Both the position numbers and the translations under genes were made by a program. Positions 26,056-35,339 of a DNA stretch of 64,000 nt are shown here, in pieces. Every line of letters begins with the position of its first letter. Position 1 is the first letter of the stretch. Below the pieces are notes generated by a model that was given only the letters and a program-made list of their open reading frames with translations, was not told the DNA's origin and did not search any database. Source of the DNA: Gallionella sp. Its GTDB lineage: Bacteria > Pseudomonadota > Gammaproteobacteria > Burkholderiales > Gallionellaceae. The stretch covers positions 1 to 64,000 of the forward strand of contig JAHEDW010000002.1 of the NCBI GenBank assembly GCA_024641025.1, read 5' to 3'.

Positions 26056-28605
26056 ATGGAACAACAATTCGCCAAAGAAACACTCCCCGTCAGCCTAGAA
26101 GAAGAGATGCGCAAGTCCTATCTGGACTATGCGATGAGTGTGATAGTCGGGCGCGCGCTCCCGGATGTTCGCGACGGCCTTAAGCCGGTGCATAGACGCG
26201 TACTGTTTGCGATGCATGAGCTCTCAAACGACTGGAACAAGGCTTACAAGAAGTCTGCGCGTATCGTCGGAGACGTGATCGGTAAGTACCATCCTCATGG
26301 CGATACGGCAGTGTACGACACCATTGTACGTATGGCCCAGGACTTCTCTTTGCGCTACACGTTGGTGGACGGGCAGGGTAACTTCGGCTCAGTGGATGGT
26401 GATAACGCTGCTGCAATGCGTTATACCGAGATTCGCATGGCCAAAATCGCCCAAGAGTTGCTGGCAGATTTGGACAAGGAAACGGTCGACTTCGGCCCTA
26501 ACTATGATGGCTCCGAACAAGAGCCGCTGGTTTTCCCGACGCGCATACCAAACCTGCTGATCAATGGTTCGTCAGGTATCGCAGTGGGCATGGCTACAAA
26601 TATCCCGCCTCATAATCTGGGAGAGGTGGTGAGCGCTTGTCTGGCTTTACTAAAGAATCCTGATATTGATATCGAGAAACTGATCGAATACGTACCGGCT
26701 CCTGATTTTCCCACTGCCGGCTATATCTATGGGCTGGCCGGCGTCAAGGAAGGTTACCGGACCGGTCGCGGCCGTGTGGTGATGCGAGCTCGTACACACT
26801 TCGAGGATATTGGTAAAGGTGAACGCCAAGCCATCATCATCGACGAGCTGCCCTACCAGGTGAACAAGGCCAATCTCCTGATCAAGATTGGCGAGTTGGT
26901 TCGAGATAAGAAGCTGGAAGGGATTTCAGAGATTCGAGACGAATCCGACAAGTCCGGTATGCGTGCGGTGATCGAGCTTAAGCGCGGCGAGAATGCCGAT
27001 GTGATCCTGAACAAGTTGTACAAGGATACCCAACTACAGGACAGTTTCGGTATCAATATGGTCGCAATCATCGACGGCCAGCCTAGGTTGCTCAATCTAA
27101 AGGAGATGATTGATGCGTTCCTTCGGCATCGCCGCGAGGTTGTTACACGCCGCAACATTTTTGATTTGCGCAAAGCTCGTGAGCGAGGCCATATCCTGGA
27201 AGGTCTGGCGGTTGCATTGTCAAATGTAGACGAGATCATTGCTTTGATAAAGGCCTCAGCGGCACCTGCAGATGCAAAGCGTGAACTAATGGCGCGCAGT
27301 TGGCGTTCATCTCTGGTTGAGGACATGCTCAGTCGTGTCAGCGATGCATCAAGGCCTGAAGGTTTGTTGCCCGAGTTTGGCCTAGTAGGAAAAGGTAATA
27401 CTCGCGGCTACAATCTTTCTGAAGCGCAGGCTCAGGCAATCCTTGAATTACGTTTGCAGCGATTGACCGGTCTGGAGCAGGACAAAATTGTCGGTGAATA
27501 TCGCGATGTTATGGACAAGATCACGGACTTGCTCGATATCCTCGCCAAACCCGAGCGAGTGACTCAGATAATCGCCGAAGAACTTGCAGCAGTAAAGTCA
27601 CAGTTTGGAGACAAGCGCCGCAGCGAGATAATTACTAATACCCAGGAATTGAGCATGGAGGACCTCGTCGCTGCAGAAGACGTAGTGGTCACCCTGTCTC
27701 ATGGTGGTTACATGAAGGCACAGCGTCTCGACGAATACCGTGCACAGAAACGTGGCGGTCGGGGCAAGCAAGCCACCGCTACAAAGGAAGACGATTTCAT
27801 CGACAATCTTTTCATCGCAAACACACATGATTACATCCTGTGCTTCTCGAATCGAGGTAGTGTTTATTGGCTCAAGGTGTATGAGGTACCTCAAGGCAGC
27901 CGTATCTCCCGAGGGAAGCCGATCGTGAATCTGTTGCCACTGGCAGAAGGCGAGAAGATTAACGCTGTGTTGCCGGTTAGTGAGTTCGTCGAAGACAAAT
28001 ATGTGTTTTTTGCCACTGCCAATGGCACTGTCAAGAAGACTTCTTTGAACGATTTTTCACGTCCGATGAAACGAGGAATCATTGCCATCAATCTTGACGA
28101 TGATGACAGGTTGATCGGAGTTGCGCTTACAGATGGAGAGCATGATGTGATGCTGTTCTCGAATGCTGGCAAGGCTGTCCGTTTTGACGAGAACGATGTT
28201 CGTCCGACAGGTCGTGCTTCTCGCGGTGTACGTGGCATGAAACTCGGCGCGAAGCAGCAGGTAATCTCGCTGCTGGTGGCAGAAAACGAACAGCAGAGTG
28301 TCCTGACTGCTACCGAAAATGGTTATGGGAAGCGCACGCCGATCACCGAATACACCCGTCACGGACGTGGCACGCAAGGCATGATCGCGATCCAGACTTC
28401 GGCGCGAAATGGAAAGGTGGTTGCAGCGACACTGGTGAACGTTGAAGACGAAATCATGTTGATTGGAACTGGTGGTGTGCTGATCCGTACTCGTGTGAAG
28501 GAGATCCGCGAGATGGGCCGTGCTACTCAGGGTGTGACATTGATGAATGTCGAAAAGGGCGAGAAGTTGGCAGGTTTGAGCCGTATCGCCGAGCAGGAGG
28601 ATTAA
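26056..28605 (+). CDS. gyrA: DNA gyrase subunit A
   Basis: Breaks and reseals DNA in the A2B2 gyrase that introduces negative supercoils. The 849 residues show the N-terminus [28 protein letters not shown], the catalytic tyrosine in [10 protein letters not shown], and six C-terminal beta-pinwheel blades with a GyrA box of the form RGGRGKQ near residue 565. In the quinolone-determining region the motif is [10 protein letters not shown]. Threonine stands where E. coli has Ser83, a natural variant also found in Pseudomonas, and the aspartate position of Asp87 is kept. The gene starts the long plus-strand run leading into serC. Confidence 0.98.
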   Translation: MEQQFAKETLPVSLEEEMRKSYLDYAMSVIVGRALPDVRDGLKPVHRRVLFAMHELSNDWNKAYKKSARIVGDVIGKYHPHGDTAVYDTIVRMAQDFSLRYTLVDGQGNFGSVDGDNAAAMRYTEIRMAKIAQELLADLDKETVDFGPNYDGSEQEPLVFPTRIPNLLINGSSGIAVGMATNIPPHNLGEVVSACLALLKNPDIDIEKLIEYVPAPDFPTAGYIYGLAGVKEGYRTGRGRVVMRARTHFEDIGKGERQAIIIDELPYQVNKANLLIKIGELVRDKKLEGISEIRDESDKSGMRAVIELKRGENADVILNKLYKDTQLQDSFGINMVAIIDGQPRLLNLKEMIDAFLRHRREVVTRRNIFDLRKARERGHILEGLAVALSNVDEIIALIKASAAPADAKRELMARSWRSSLVEDMLSRVSDASRPEGLLPEFGLVGKGNTRGYNLSEAQAQAILELRLQRLTGLEQDKIVGEYRDVMDKITDLLDILAKPERVTQIIAEELAAVKSQFGDKRRSEIITNTQELSMEDLVAAEDVVVTLSHGGYMKAQRLDEYRAQKRGGRGKQATATKEDDFIDNLFIANTHDYILCFSNRGSVYWLKVYEVPQGSRISRGKPIVNLLPLAEGEKINAVLPVSEFVEDKYVFFATANGTVKKTSLNDFSRPMKRGIIAINLDDDDRLIGVALTDGEHDVMLFSNAGKAVRFDENDVRPTGRASRGVRGMKLGAKQQVISLLVAENEQQSVLTATENGYGKRTPITEYTRHGRGTQGMIAIQTSARNGKVVAATLVNVEDEIMLIGTGGVLIRTRVKEIREMGRATQGVTLMNVEKGEKLAGLSRIAEQED

Positions 28606-28708
28606 GCAGCAACTAGAATCTGATTCAGGGATGAATCCAAAGCAGGGGAATACCCAACTGATCCATCCTGTTCTTGAGACCAATTTTGAAAACCCGGAGC
28701 AATTTAGC

Positions 28709-29791
28709 ATGACGATTTACAACTTCAGCGCGGGTCCGGCAGTTCTGCCAAAACCAGTGTTACAGCAGGCGCAGTCGGAGATGATTGACTGGCATGGTAG
28801 CGGCATGTCGGTGATGGAAATGTCGCATCGTGGCAAGGAGTACATGAGCATACAGGCTCGAGCAGAGGCCGATCTGCGCGAACTGATGGGCATACCTGTC
28901 AACTACAAAGTGCTTTTCCTGCAGGGAGGCGCTAGCCAGCAGTTTTCTATGATCCCCTTGAACCTGCTGCGCGGCAAGCTCTCGGCAGATTATGTGAACA
29001 CCGGCGAATGGTCCAAGAAAGCGATCAGTGAGGCGAAGAAATTCAGTTTTGTGAATGTCGTGGCGAGCAACACTGACAGGAACTGCAGTTATGTGCCTGC
29101 ATACAATGAATGGAAACTGGACAAGGATGCGGCCTATCTCCATTACACACCGAATGAGACCATTGGTGGGGTCGAATTTAATTGGATACCTGATACCGGA
29201 AACGTTCCGCTGGTAGCAGATATGTCATCGAATATTCTTTCACGTCCAGTGGAGGTGTCAAAGTTCGGGCTGATCTACGCAGGTGCGCAGAAGAACATTG
29301 GCCCGGCTGGGTTGACCATCGTCATCGTGCGTGATGATCTGGTTGGCTATGCACCATCAGGCTTGCCGACCATGTTGGACTACAAGACCCATTCTGACAA
29401 CGAATCGATGTACAACACGCCACCGACCTATGGCATCTACATGGCCGGTCTGGTGTTCCAGTGGCTGAAGAATAATGGAGGTATCTCTGCGATGGAGCAA
29501 ACCAATATCTCCAAGTCCAAACTGTTATACGGGGCGATAGACGAAAGCAATGGTTTCTATGTGTGTCCAGTAAACAAAGCGGACCGTTCACGCATGAACG
29601 TTCCATTCACACTCGAGGATGCGAACCTGGACGGCGAATTTCTTAAACAGGCAGATGCGCGTGGCTTGCTTCAACTTAAAGGACACAGATCAGTAGGAGG
29701 GATGCGTGCTTCGATATATAACGCGATGCCATTGGCAGGGGTGCAGGCTCTGGTCGACTTCATGAATGAATTTGCAGCGAGCCATGGATAG
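28709..29791 (+). CDS. serC: Phosphoserine aminotransferase
   Basis: PLP enzyme that converts 3-phosphohydroxypyruvate and glutamate to phosphoserine; it also serves pyridoxal synthesis. The 360 residues begin [20 protein letters not shown], and the PLP lysine lies in [16 protein letters not shown] near residue 197. [16 protein letters not shown] closes the protein. The ATG at 28709 is chosen because the family start is exact and GGAG lies 10 bases upstream; a frame reaching back to 28631 is not supported. It overlaps the next gene, serA, by 8 bases, so the two consecutive serine-pathway steps are coupled. Confidence 0.97.
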   Translation: MTIYNFSAGPAVLPKPVLQQAQSEMIDWHGSGMSVMEMSHRGKEYMSIQARAEADLRELMGIPVNYKVLFLQGGASQQFSMIPLNLLRGKLSADYVNTGEWSKKAISEAKKFSFVNVVASNTDRNCSYVPAYNEWKLDKDAAYLHYTPNETIGGVEFNWIPDTGNVPLVADMSSNILSRPVEVSKFGLIYAGAQKNIGPAGLTIVIVRDDLVGYAPSGLPTMLDYKTHSDNESMYNTPPTYGIYMAGLVFQWLKNNGGISAMEQTNISKSKLLYGAIDESNGFYVCPVNKADRSRMNVPFTLEDANLDGEFLKQADARGLLQLKGHRSVGGMRASIYNAMPLAGVQALVDFMNEFAASHG

Positions 29792-30974
29792 TACATTTCA
29801 GATTTTGACACTTAACAAGATTTCCGCAATGGGGCTGAAGCGTCTGCCCGCAACCCATTATGTCGTCGGTTCCGAGATTTCTGAGCCGGATGCGATTCTT
29901 GTTCGTTCACATAATATGCATGATATGCATATACCTGCCAGCGTAAAGGCGATTGCACGGGCAGGTGCGGGTACCAATAATGTGCCAGTGAAAAAGATGA
30001 GTGAACGAGGCGTCCCTGTATTCAATGCAGCCGGGGCAAATGCCAATGCGGTGAAGGAACTGGTGCTGGCAGGCATGTTACTAGCCGCGCGTAACATCGT
30101 TCCTGCCTTGCACTTTACCTCAAGCCTGCAGGGAGACGACGCAACGCTGCATAAACTTGTAGAGGATGGCAAGAAACATTATGCGGGTATTGAATTGCGT
30201 GGCCGTACGCTTGGTGTTGTCGGTCTCGGAGCGATTGGTCGGTTGGTGGCTGATACAGCTCTAAGCTTGGGTATGCATGTGTACGGCTTTGATCCGGAGC
30301 TTACGGTGGATGCGGCATGGAGTTTGTCGTCACAGGTAAAAAAGGCACACACTGTCGAGGAATTGCTCAGGCACAGCGACTTCGTTACGCTTCATGTTCC
30401 TTTGCTGGATGCGACTCGTGGTTTGATAAATGCTCAACGTGTGCAGGCTATGAAAACCAACAGCGTATTGCTTAATTTCGCTCGCGATGAAATCGTTGAA
30501 AGTAATGCAGTGCTGGAAGGCTTGCACAGCAAGCATCTGCGTTGCTATGTGTGTGACTTTCCAGCAAAGCAATTGCAGGGGGAGCCCAAAGTTGTTGCAT
30601 TACCTCACCTCGGCGCATCTACCGAAGAAGCTGAGGAGAACTGCGCGGTAATGGTAGTGGAGCAAGTGCGCGATTATCTTGAGCATGGCAACCTGACCAA
30701 TACGGTAAATTTCCCTACCTTGGTGATGCCACGTGAATCTGAGTTCCGCGTGGCAATCGCTAACAGCAATGTTCCGAACATGTTGGGACAAATATCCACA
30801 ACGCTAGCGAAGTCCGGCATTAATATCCATAACATGATGAATAAATCCCGTGGTGAAATGGCTTATACGCTTGTGGATACAGATTCCAATTTGACTGAAG
30901 CCTTGATAGCTGAGATCGCTGCCATACCAGGTGTGCTGATGGTGCGCGATCTGCCTTTGTCGAAGTCGGCATGA
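29784..30974 (+). CDS. serA: D-3-phosphoglycerate dehydrogenase with ACT domain
   Basis: NAD-dependent first step of serine synthesis. The 396 residues contain the Rossmann motif [16 protein letters not shown] near residue 150, the catalytic arginine in [10 protein letters not shown], and the catalytic histidine in [17 protein letters not shown]-terminal ACT domain (about residues 320-395, with [20 protein letters not shown]) probably binds serine for feedback control. Unlike the long SerA of actinobacteria, there is no intervening domain. The ATG at 29784 lies within the end of serC, giving an 8-base overlap, and the neighbour supports the serine role over other 2-hydroxyacid dehydrogenases. 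Confidence 0.93.
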   Translation: MDSTFQILTLNKISAMGLKRLPATHYVVGSEISEPDAILVRSHNMHDMHIPASVKAIARAGAGTNNVPVKKMSERGVPVFNAAGANANAVKELVLAGMLLAARNIVPALHFTSSLQGDDATLHKLVEDGKKHYAGIELRGRTLGVVGLGAIGRLVADTALSLGMHVYGFDPELTVDAAWSLSSQVKKAHTVEELLRHSDFVTLHVPLLDATRGLINAQRVQAMKTNSVLLNFARDEIVESNAVLEGLHSKHLRCYVCDFPAKQLQGEPKVVALPHLGASTEEAEENCAVMVVEQVRDYLEHGNLTNTVNFPTLVMPRESEFRVAIANSNVPNMLGQISTTLAKSGINIHNMMNKSRGEMAYTLVDTDSNLTEALIAEIAAIPGVLMVRDLPLSKSA

Positions 30975-31024
30975 GGATGGTATAACTGAATGACGATGAG
31001 CGATACAACCCGATATTAAGTGCC

Positions 31025-32089
31025 ATGAGCGAAAAACTGAATAAGTTGCGCACACAGATAGACCATCTAGATGATGAGTTGCTGAAGCTGCTCAATCAAC
31101 GCGCCGGACTCGCGCAACAGATCGGGCATCTCAAGGATGATGGAAAGATTATGCGCCCTGAGCGCGAGGCTCAGGTCCTCATGCGTTTGCAAAAAAGTAA
31201 CGGTGGTCCTCTGAGTAACACCGCTGTTTCCCAGTTGTTCACAGAGGTAATGTCACAGTGCCGAGCGCTGGAAGCACCGTTGACTGTTTCTTATCTTGGC
31301 CCTGAAGGAACGTTTAGCGAGTTGGCGGCCCTGAAGCGTTTCGGCAATGCGGTGCATGGGTATCCCTGCGCGAGCATCGACGATGTGTTTCGTGCGGTAG
31401 AAAGTGGTGCTTCACATTACGGAATGGTCCCGGTGGAAAATTCCAGTGAGGGTGCGATAGGCCGAACCTTGGACCTGCTGCAGCAAAGCACCTTGCAGGT
31501 ATGTGGCGAGGTGCTATTGCCGATCCATCAATGCCTGATGGCAAAGAATTGCGATTTTGGAGCCATCAAGACTGTATATTCCCACCCACAATCACTGGGC
31601 CAATGTCAGGGTTGGTTGAACACCAATCTTCCTCATGCAGCGCGCATTCCTGTCGCAAGTAATGCCGAGGCTGCAAGGATGGCGTCTGAAAGCATGCATA
31701 GTGCTGCGATTGCCGGAAGCAATGCAGCGGTTCTTTTTGGGCTTGGCTTGTGTGTGGAAAACATTGAGGATGAAACCAACAATACCACGCGATTCTTGTT
31801 GCTGGGCTACCAGCATGTCGCGCCCTCTGGCAACGACAAGACTTCATTGGTCATGTCAGCCACGAATCGCCCGGGTGCCGTGCATGATCTGCTGGTTCCA
31901 CTGGCAAGACATGGAGTCAGCATGACCAGGTTAGAATCGCGGCCGGCACGTTCTGGTATGTGGGAGTATGTGTTCTACGTTGATATTGAAGGTCACCAAG
32001 AAGACGACAAGGTATCTGCGGCACTGGCGGAGCTCAAGAAGGTTGCATCTTTTGTCAAAGTGCTAGGTTCATATCCCGCTGCAATCTAG
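31025..32089 (+). CDS. pheA: Bifunctional chorismate mutase/prephenate dehydratase
   Basis: Converts chorismate to prephenate and on to phenylpyruvate for phenylalanine. The 354 residues hold an AroQ-type mutase (residues 1-85, with LRTQIDHLDDELLKLLNQRA), a dehydratase domain beginning SYLGPEGTFSELAA, and a C-terminal ACT domain. The ACT domain carries GAVHDLLVPLARHGVSMTRLESRP, whose ESRP motif binds phenylalanine for feedback inhibition. It sits between serA and hisC as in many betaproteobacteria. A gap of over 200 bases then separates it from hisC. Confidence 0.96.
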   Translation: MSEKLNKLRTQIDHLDDELLKLLNQRAGLAQQIGHLKDDGKIMRPEREAQVLMRLQKSNGGPLSNTAVSQLFTEVMSQCRALEAPLTVSYLGPEGTFSELAALKRFGNAVHGYPCASIDDVFRAVESGASHYGMVPVENSSEGAIGRTLDLLQQSTLQVCGEVLLPIHQCLMAKNCDFGAIKTVYSHPQSLGQCQGWLNTNLPHAARIPVASNAEAARMASESMHSAAIAGSNAAVLFGLGLCVENIEDETNNTTRFLLLGYQHVAPSGNDKTSLVMSATNRPGAVHDLLVPLARHGVSMTRLESRPARSGMWEYVFYVDIEGHQEDDKVSAALAELKKVASFVKVLGSYPAAI

Positions 32090-32225
32090 TCGATGATTCC
32101 TGTATGTTTAGACAGGAGTGTATGCGAATAAAGTGATCGTTCAAATCCAAGGCGCTGAAATTATTTCAGCCATGCGGCTTCGATCGAATTGTAAGCAATA
32201 TATTTTATGCAGCTCAACATTAAGC

Positions 32226-32249
32226 CGACAAACTTGTCGCCGGTTTTTT
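32226..32249 (+). terminator. Weak terminator-like hairpin between pheA and hisC
   Basis: CGACA pairs with TGTCG over a short loop, then CCGG and six T residues follow. The stem is short for an efficient terminator; it might attenuate transcription into hisC. Confidence 0.3.
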
Positions 32250-32305
32250 GCGACATTTTGGGAGGCTGTTAGTTAAATCATAATGGATGAAAGCTGGAAA
32301 ATTTA

Positions 32306-33406
32306 ATGAATTATTCTGAATTGGCTCCGGCTTATATCCGCGCCATAGCTCCCTATCAACCCGGCAAGCCTATTTCCGAATTGGAACGCGAACTGGGAAT
32401 ATCAGATATCGTGAAATTGGCTTCGAACGAGAATCCTTTGGGTGCGAGCACCCAGGCAATCACCGCCGCGCACGCCGCCCTGGAGGATATCGGTTTGTAT
32501 CCTGACGGTAACGGATTTGCATTGAAAGATGCATTGGCCAAACGATACAACGTTACGCATGAGCAGATTGTACTTGGTAATGGCTCAAACGATTTGTTAG
32601 AACTGTCGGCGCGCGCCTTTCTTTCGATTGGCGAGAAGGCGGTTTATTCCGCCCATGCTTTCGCAGTTTACGCACTGGCGACCCAAGCGGTCGGCGCAAC
32701 GGGCATCACTGTCGCAGCAAGGGAATACGGTCATGATCTCGATGCGATGCTCGGTACCGCTGTAGCACAACGGGTAAAGATGATTTTCATCGCAAATCCG
32801 AACAATCCGACGGGTACATTTTTGCCGGGTGATGCCTTGCAGCGGTTCTTGCGCGAACTGCCTGGGAATATCCTGGTGGTTCTTGATGAAGCTTATAACG
32901 AGTACCTGCCACAGAGTTGCCGATATGACAGCGTGAAATGGCTGGGGGAATTCCCGAATCTTATCATTTCGCGAACTTTTTCCAAGGCTTACGGTCTGGC
33001 TTCACTACGAGTGGGCTATGCTTTAGGCAACCCGCAAGTAATCGACATGCTTAACCGCGTTCGTCAACCGTTCAATGTCAACAGCGTGGCGCAAGCGGCG
33101 GCTGTGGCTGCGTTGCTGGATACGGAATTTGTAGAACAAACCTTTGAGCTGAATCTGCGCGGAATGAATCAGGTCTCAAGCGGACTGACTGCTCTCGGGT
33201 TGGAGTACATACCTTCATTCGGGAATTTCATCAGCTTTAAGGTGGCTAATGCAACAAGCGTCTACAGCAGCCTGCTGCAATCCGGTGTCATCGTGCGCCC
33301 TATCGCCAATTACGATATGCCTGACTGGTTGCGCGTTACCATCGGCCTGGATAATCAGAACAAAAAATTTCTGTCTGCGTTGAAGCAGACTCTTGGAGTG
33401 CAATAG
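32306..33406 (+). CDS. hisC: Histidinol-phosphate/aromatic aminotransferase
   Basis: PLP aminotransferase of class I/II, 366 residues. Visible are LASNENPLGAS near residue 40, GNGSNDLLELSARAFL, IANPNNPTGTFLP, LDEAYNEYL and the PLP lysine in SRTFSKAYGLASLRVGYALG. Sequence places it with HisC. Its location in the phenylalanine/tyrosine block and not in a his operon suggests that it also or mainly transaminates aromatic keto acids, as HisC-type enzymes next to pheA and tyrA are thought to do. It abuts the DAHP synthase gene without a gap. Confidence 0.92.
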   Translation: MNYSELAPAYIRAIAPYQPGKPISELERELGISDIVKLASNENPLGASTQAITAAHAALEDIGLYPDGNGFALKDALAKRYNVTHEQIVLGNGSNDLLELSARAFLSIGEKAVYSAHAFAVYALATQAVGATGITVAAREYGHDLDAMLGTAVAQRVKMIFIANPNNPTGTFLPGDALQRFLRELPGNILVVLDEAYNEYLPQSCRYDSVKWLGEFPNLIISRTFSKAYGLASLRVGYALGNPQVIDMLNRVRQPFNVNSVAQAAAVAALLDTEFVEQTFELNLRGMNQVSSGLTALGLEYIPSFGNFISFKVANATSVYSSLLQSGVIVRPIANYDMPDWLRVTIGLDNQNKKFLSALKQTLGVQ

Positions 33407-34423
33407 ATGATCATCGTAATGAACAAGGGTGTCACTGACGAGCAGATTGGTGCAGTGGTCAAAAGACTTGAGGCGGCCGGATTACAGGCAAATATTTCCC
33501 GTGGCATTGAGCGTACTGTGATTGGCGCCATTGGGGACGAGCGACCGCTGACCGAGGAGATGTTCACGCCTCTGCCGGGCGTAGAGTCGGCGATGCACAT
33601 CGCCAAGCAATACAAGATTGTCTCGCGCGAATCACACAAAAATAATACGGTCATTGATGTTTCGGGTATACCCCTTGGTGGAAATCAGATACAGGTAATT
33701 GCAGGTCCCTGTTCCGTAGAAACGCAGGCGCAGATGGATCTTTCAGCACAATATGTGCATGAGGCTGGTTGCCGATTGATGAGGGGTGGCGCTTTCAAGC
33801 CGCGCACTAGTCCTTATACATTCCAGGGAAAAGGCAAGGATGGTCTTTCCATGTTTCGAAATGCGGCAGGCAAATACAAATTGCCAATCGTTACTGAGTT
33901 AATGGATATCCGCATGTTGGATACCTTCATGGAATTTGATGTGGATATAATCCAGATCGGAACTCGCAACATGCAGAATTTTGACCTGCTCAAGGAAGTC
34001 GGTCGAATAAACAAGCCTGTGATTCTGAAGCGTGGCATGTCTGCGACCATTAACGAATGGCTCATGGCGGCGGAATACATTGCGGCTGGGGGTAACCATA
34101 ACATCATCTTCTGTGAACGCGGAATCCGTACATTCGAGACCTATTACCGAAACGTGCTTGATGTTACCGCGATACCGGTACTGAAAAAGGAGACACACTT
34201 GCCAGTGATCGTCGATCCATCACATGCCGGAGGAAAGGCTTGGATGGTGGCTTCATTGTCTAATGCTGCGGTTGCAGCTGGTGCAGATGGACTACTGGTC
34301 GAAATGCATCCGAATCCATGCGAAGCCTGGTGTGATGCTGATCAAGCATTGACTCCCCAGGAGCTGAAAGATCTTATGCACACATTGGGTGGTATCGCCA
34401 AAGCGGTGGGAAGAACACTTTGA
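33407..34423 (+). CDS. 3-deoxy-7-phosphoheptulonate synthase, type I-beta with ferredoxin-like domain
   Basis: First step of the shikimate pathway, joining phosphoenolpyruvate and erythrose 4-phosphate. The 338 residues have an N-terminal ferredoxin-like regulatory domain (about 1-70, with SRGIERTVIGAIGD) and a TIM barrel starting VIAGPCSVETQAQM. The barrel includes MRGGAFKPRTSPYTFQGKGKDG, IIFCERGIRTFE and IVDPSHAGGK. This is the type I-beta plan known from Thermotoga and Bacillus relatives, in which the extra domain gives feedback inhibition by tyrosine or phenylalanine, and differs from the AroF/G/H type of E. coli. It follows hisC directly and precedes tyrA, supporting a tyrosine-linked role. 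Confidence 0.95.
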   Translation: MIIVMNKGVTDEQIGAVVKRLEAAGLQANISRGIERTVIGAIGDERPLTEEMFTPLPGVESAMHIAKQYKIVSRESHKNNTVIDVSGIPLGGNQIQVIAGPCSVETQAQMDLSAQYVHEAGCRLMRGGAFKPRTSPYTFQGKGKDGLSMFRNAAGKYKLPIVTELMDIRMLDTFMEFDVDIIQIGTRNMQNFDLLKEVGRINKPVILKRGMSATINEWLMAAEYIAAGGNHNIIFCERGIRTFETYYRNVLDVTAIPVLKKETHLPVIVDPSHAGGKAWMVASLSNAAVAAGADGLLVEMHPNPCEAWCDADQALTPQELKDLMHTLGGIAKAVGRTL

Positions 34424-34463
34424 ATCCCTTTCTCAGTGATTAAGGGAAAGGGTGAGGAAAGTC

Positions 34464-35339
34464 ATGAAACAGTCAAAATTCAAGAAGATTGTAATTTTTG
34501 GTGTTGGACTTATCGGTGGGTCGTTTTCATTGGCCTTGCGAAAAGCACGTGAGGTGGATTCGGTAGTAGGCTTTGGGCGCAGTGAACAATCGTTGGCGAA
34601 TTCAATGCACCTCGGCGTTATTGATCGCATCGGTACCGATGTCGCTGCAGAGCTACACGATGCCGATCTGGTGTTGCTGGCAACTCCAGTTGGGCAGATG
34701 GCGGAACTGATGTCGCGCATTGGGCCGCACCTTGGCACGAGAACGCTGGTTACCGATTGTGGTAGCACTAAGAGTGATGTTGTGCGAGAGGCTTACGCAC
34801 AATTAGGCGATAAGGTGGCGCAATTCGTGCCTGCACATCCGATAGCGGGTGCCGAACAAAGTGGTCCATCAGCAGCCCGCGCCGACTTGTTCCAGTGGAA
34901 GAAGGTGGTGCTGACGCCGCTGCCTGAAAACAGTGCCGAGACGGTGGCGCGAGTGCGCCATGCATGGGAATTATGCGGCGCCATGGTGAGTGAGCTTACA
35001 CCATCTCAACACGATGAAATATTTGCCGCAGTAAGTCATCTTCCGCATTTGCTATCCTTTGCGCTGGTGCACGACCTTGCGCAGCGCGAACATCGCGATA
35101 TTCTGCTATCGTTTGCAGCAAGTGGATTCCGCGACTTTACGCGTATCGCGGCAAGTTCGCCTGAAATGTGGCGAGATATTTGTTTGTCCAATCGTGAAGC
35201 ATTGCATAAGGAATTACAGCTCTATATCGCCGAGCTGACCAATATGAGCTCCGCGCTTGAGTCTGGTGATGCTGCGAAACTTGAACAGACATTTCGTGCA
35301 GCACAACAGTTACGCGCCGGCTGGAAAATGCAACAATGA
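34464..35339 (+). CDS. tyrA: Prephenate dehydrogenase
   Basis: NAD(P)-dependent oxidation of prephenate to 4-hydroxyphenylpyruvate for tyrosine. The 291 residues start with the Rossmann motif KIVIFGVGLIGGSFSLALRK. They contain LVTDCGSTKSDVV and the catalytic-histidine block FVPAHPIAGAEQSGPSAA, then HDEIFAAVSHLPHLLSFAL. GAGG six bases upstream of ATG 34464 decides for this start over GTG 34452. The enzyme is monofunctional with no mutase domain. Its TGA stop overlaps the arnT ATG as ATGA, which ties tyrosine synthesis to the lipid A modification operon. Confidence 0.96.
   Translation: MKQSKFKKIVIFGVGLIGGSFSLALRKAREVDSVVGFGRSEQSLANSMHLGVIDRIGTDVAAELHDADLVLLATPVGQMAELMSRIGPHLGTRTLVTDCGSTKSDVVREAYAQLGDKVAQFVPAHPIAGAEQSGPSAARADLFQWKKVVLTPLPENSAETVARVRHAWELCGAMVSELTPSQHDEIFAAVSHLPHLLSFALVHDLAQREHRDILLSFAASGFRDFTRIAASSPEMWRDICLSNREALHKELQLYIAELTNMSSALESGDAAKLEQTFRAAQQLRAGWKMQQ

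Noticed and set aside
28057-28710. A 217-codon minus-strand frame opposite the end of gyrA.
   Set aside because: Shadow of gyrA; the product is rich in His, Ser and Cys and resembles no family.
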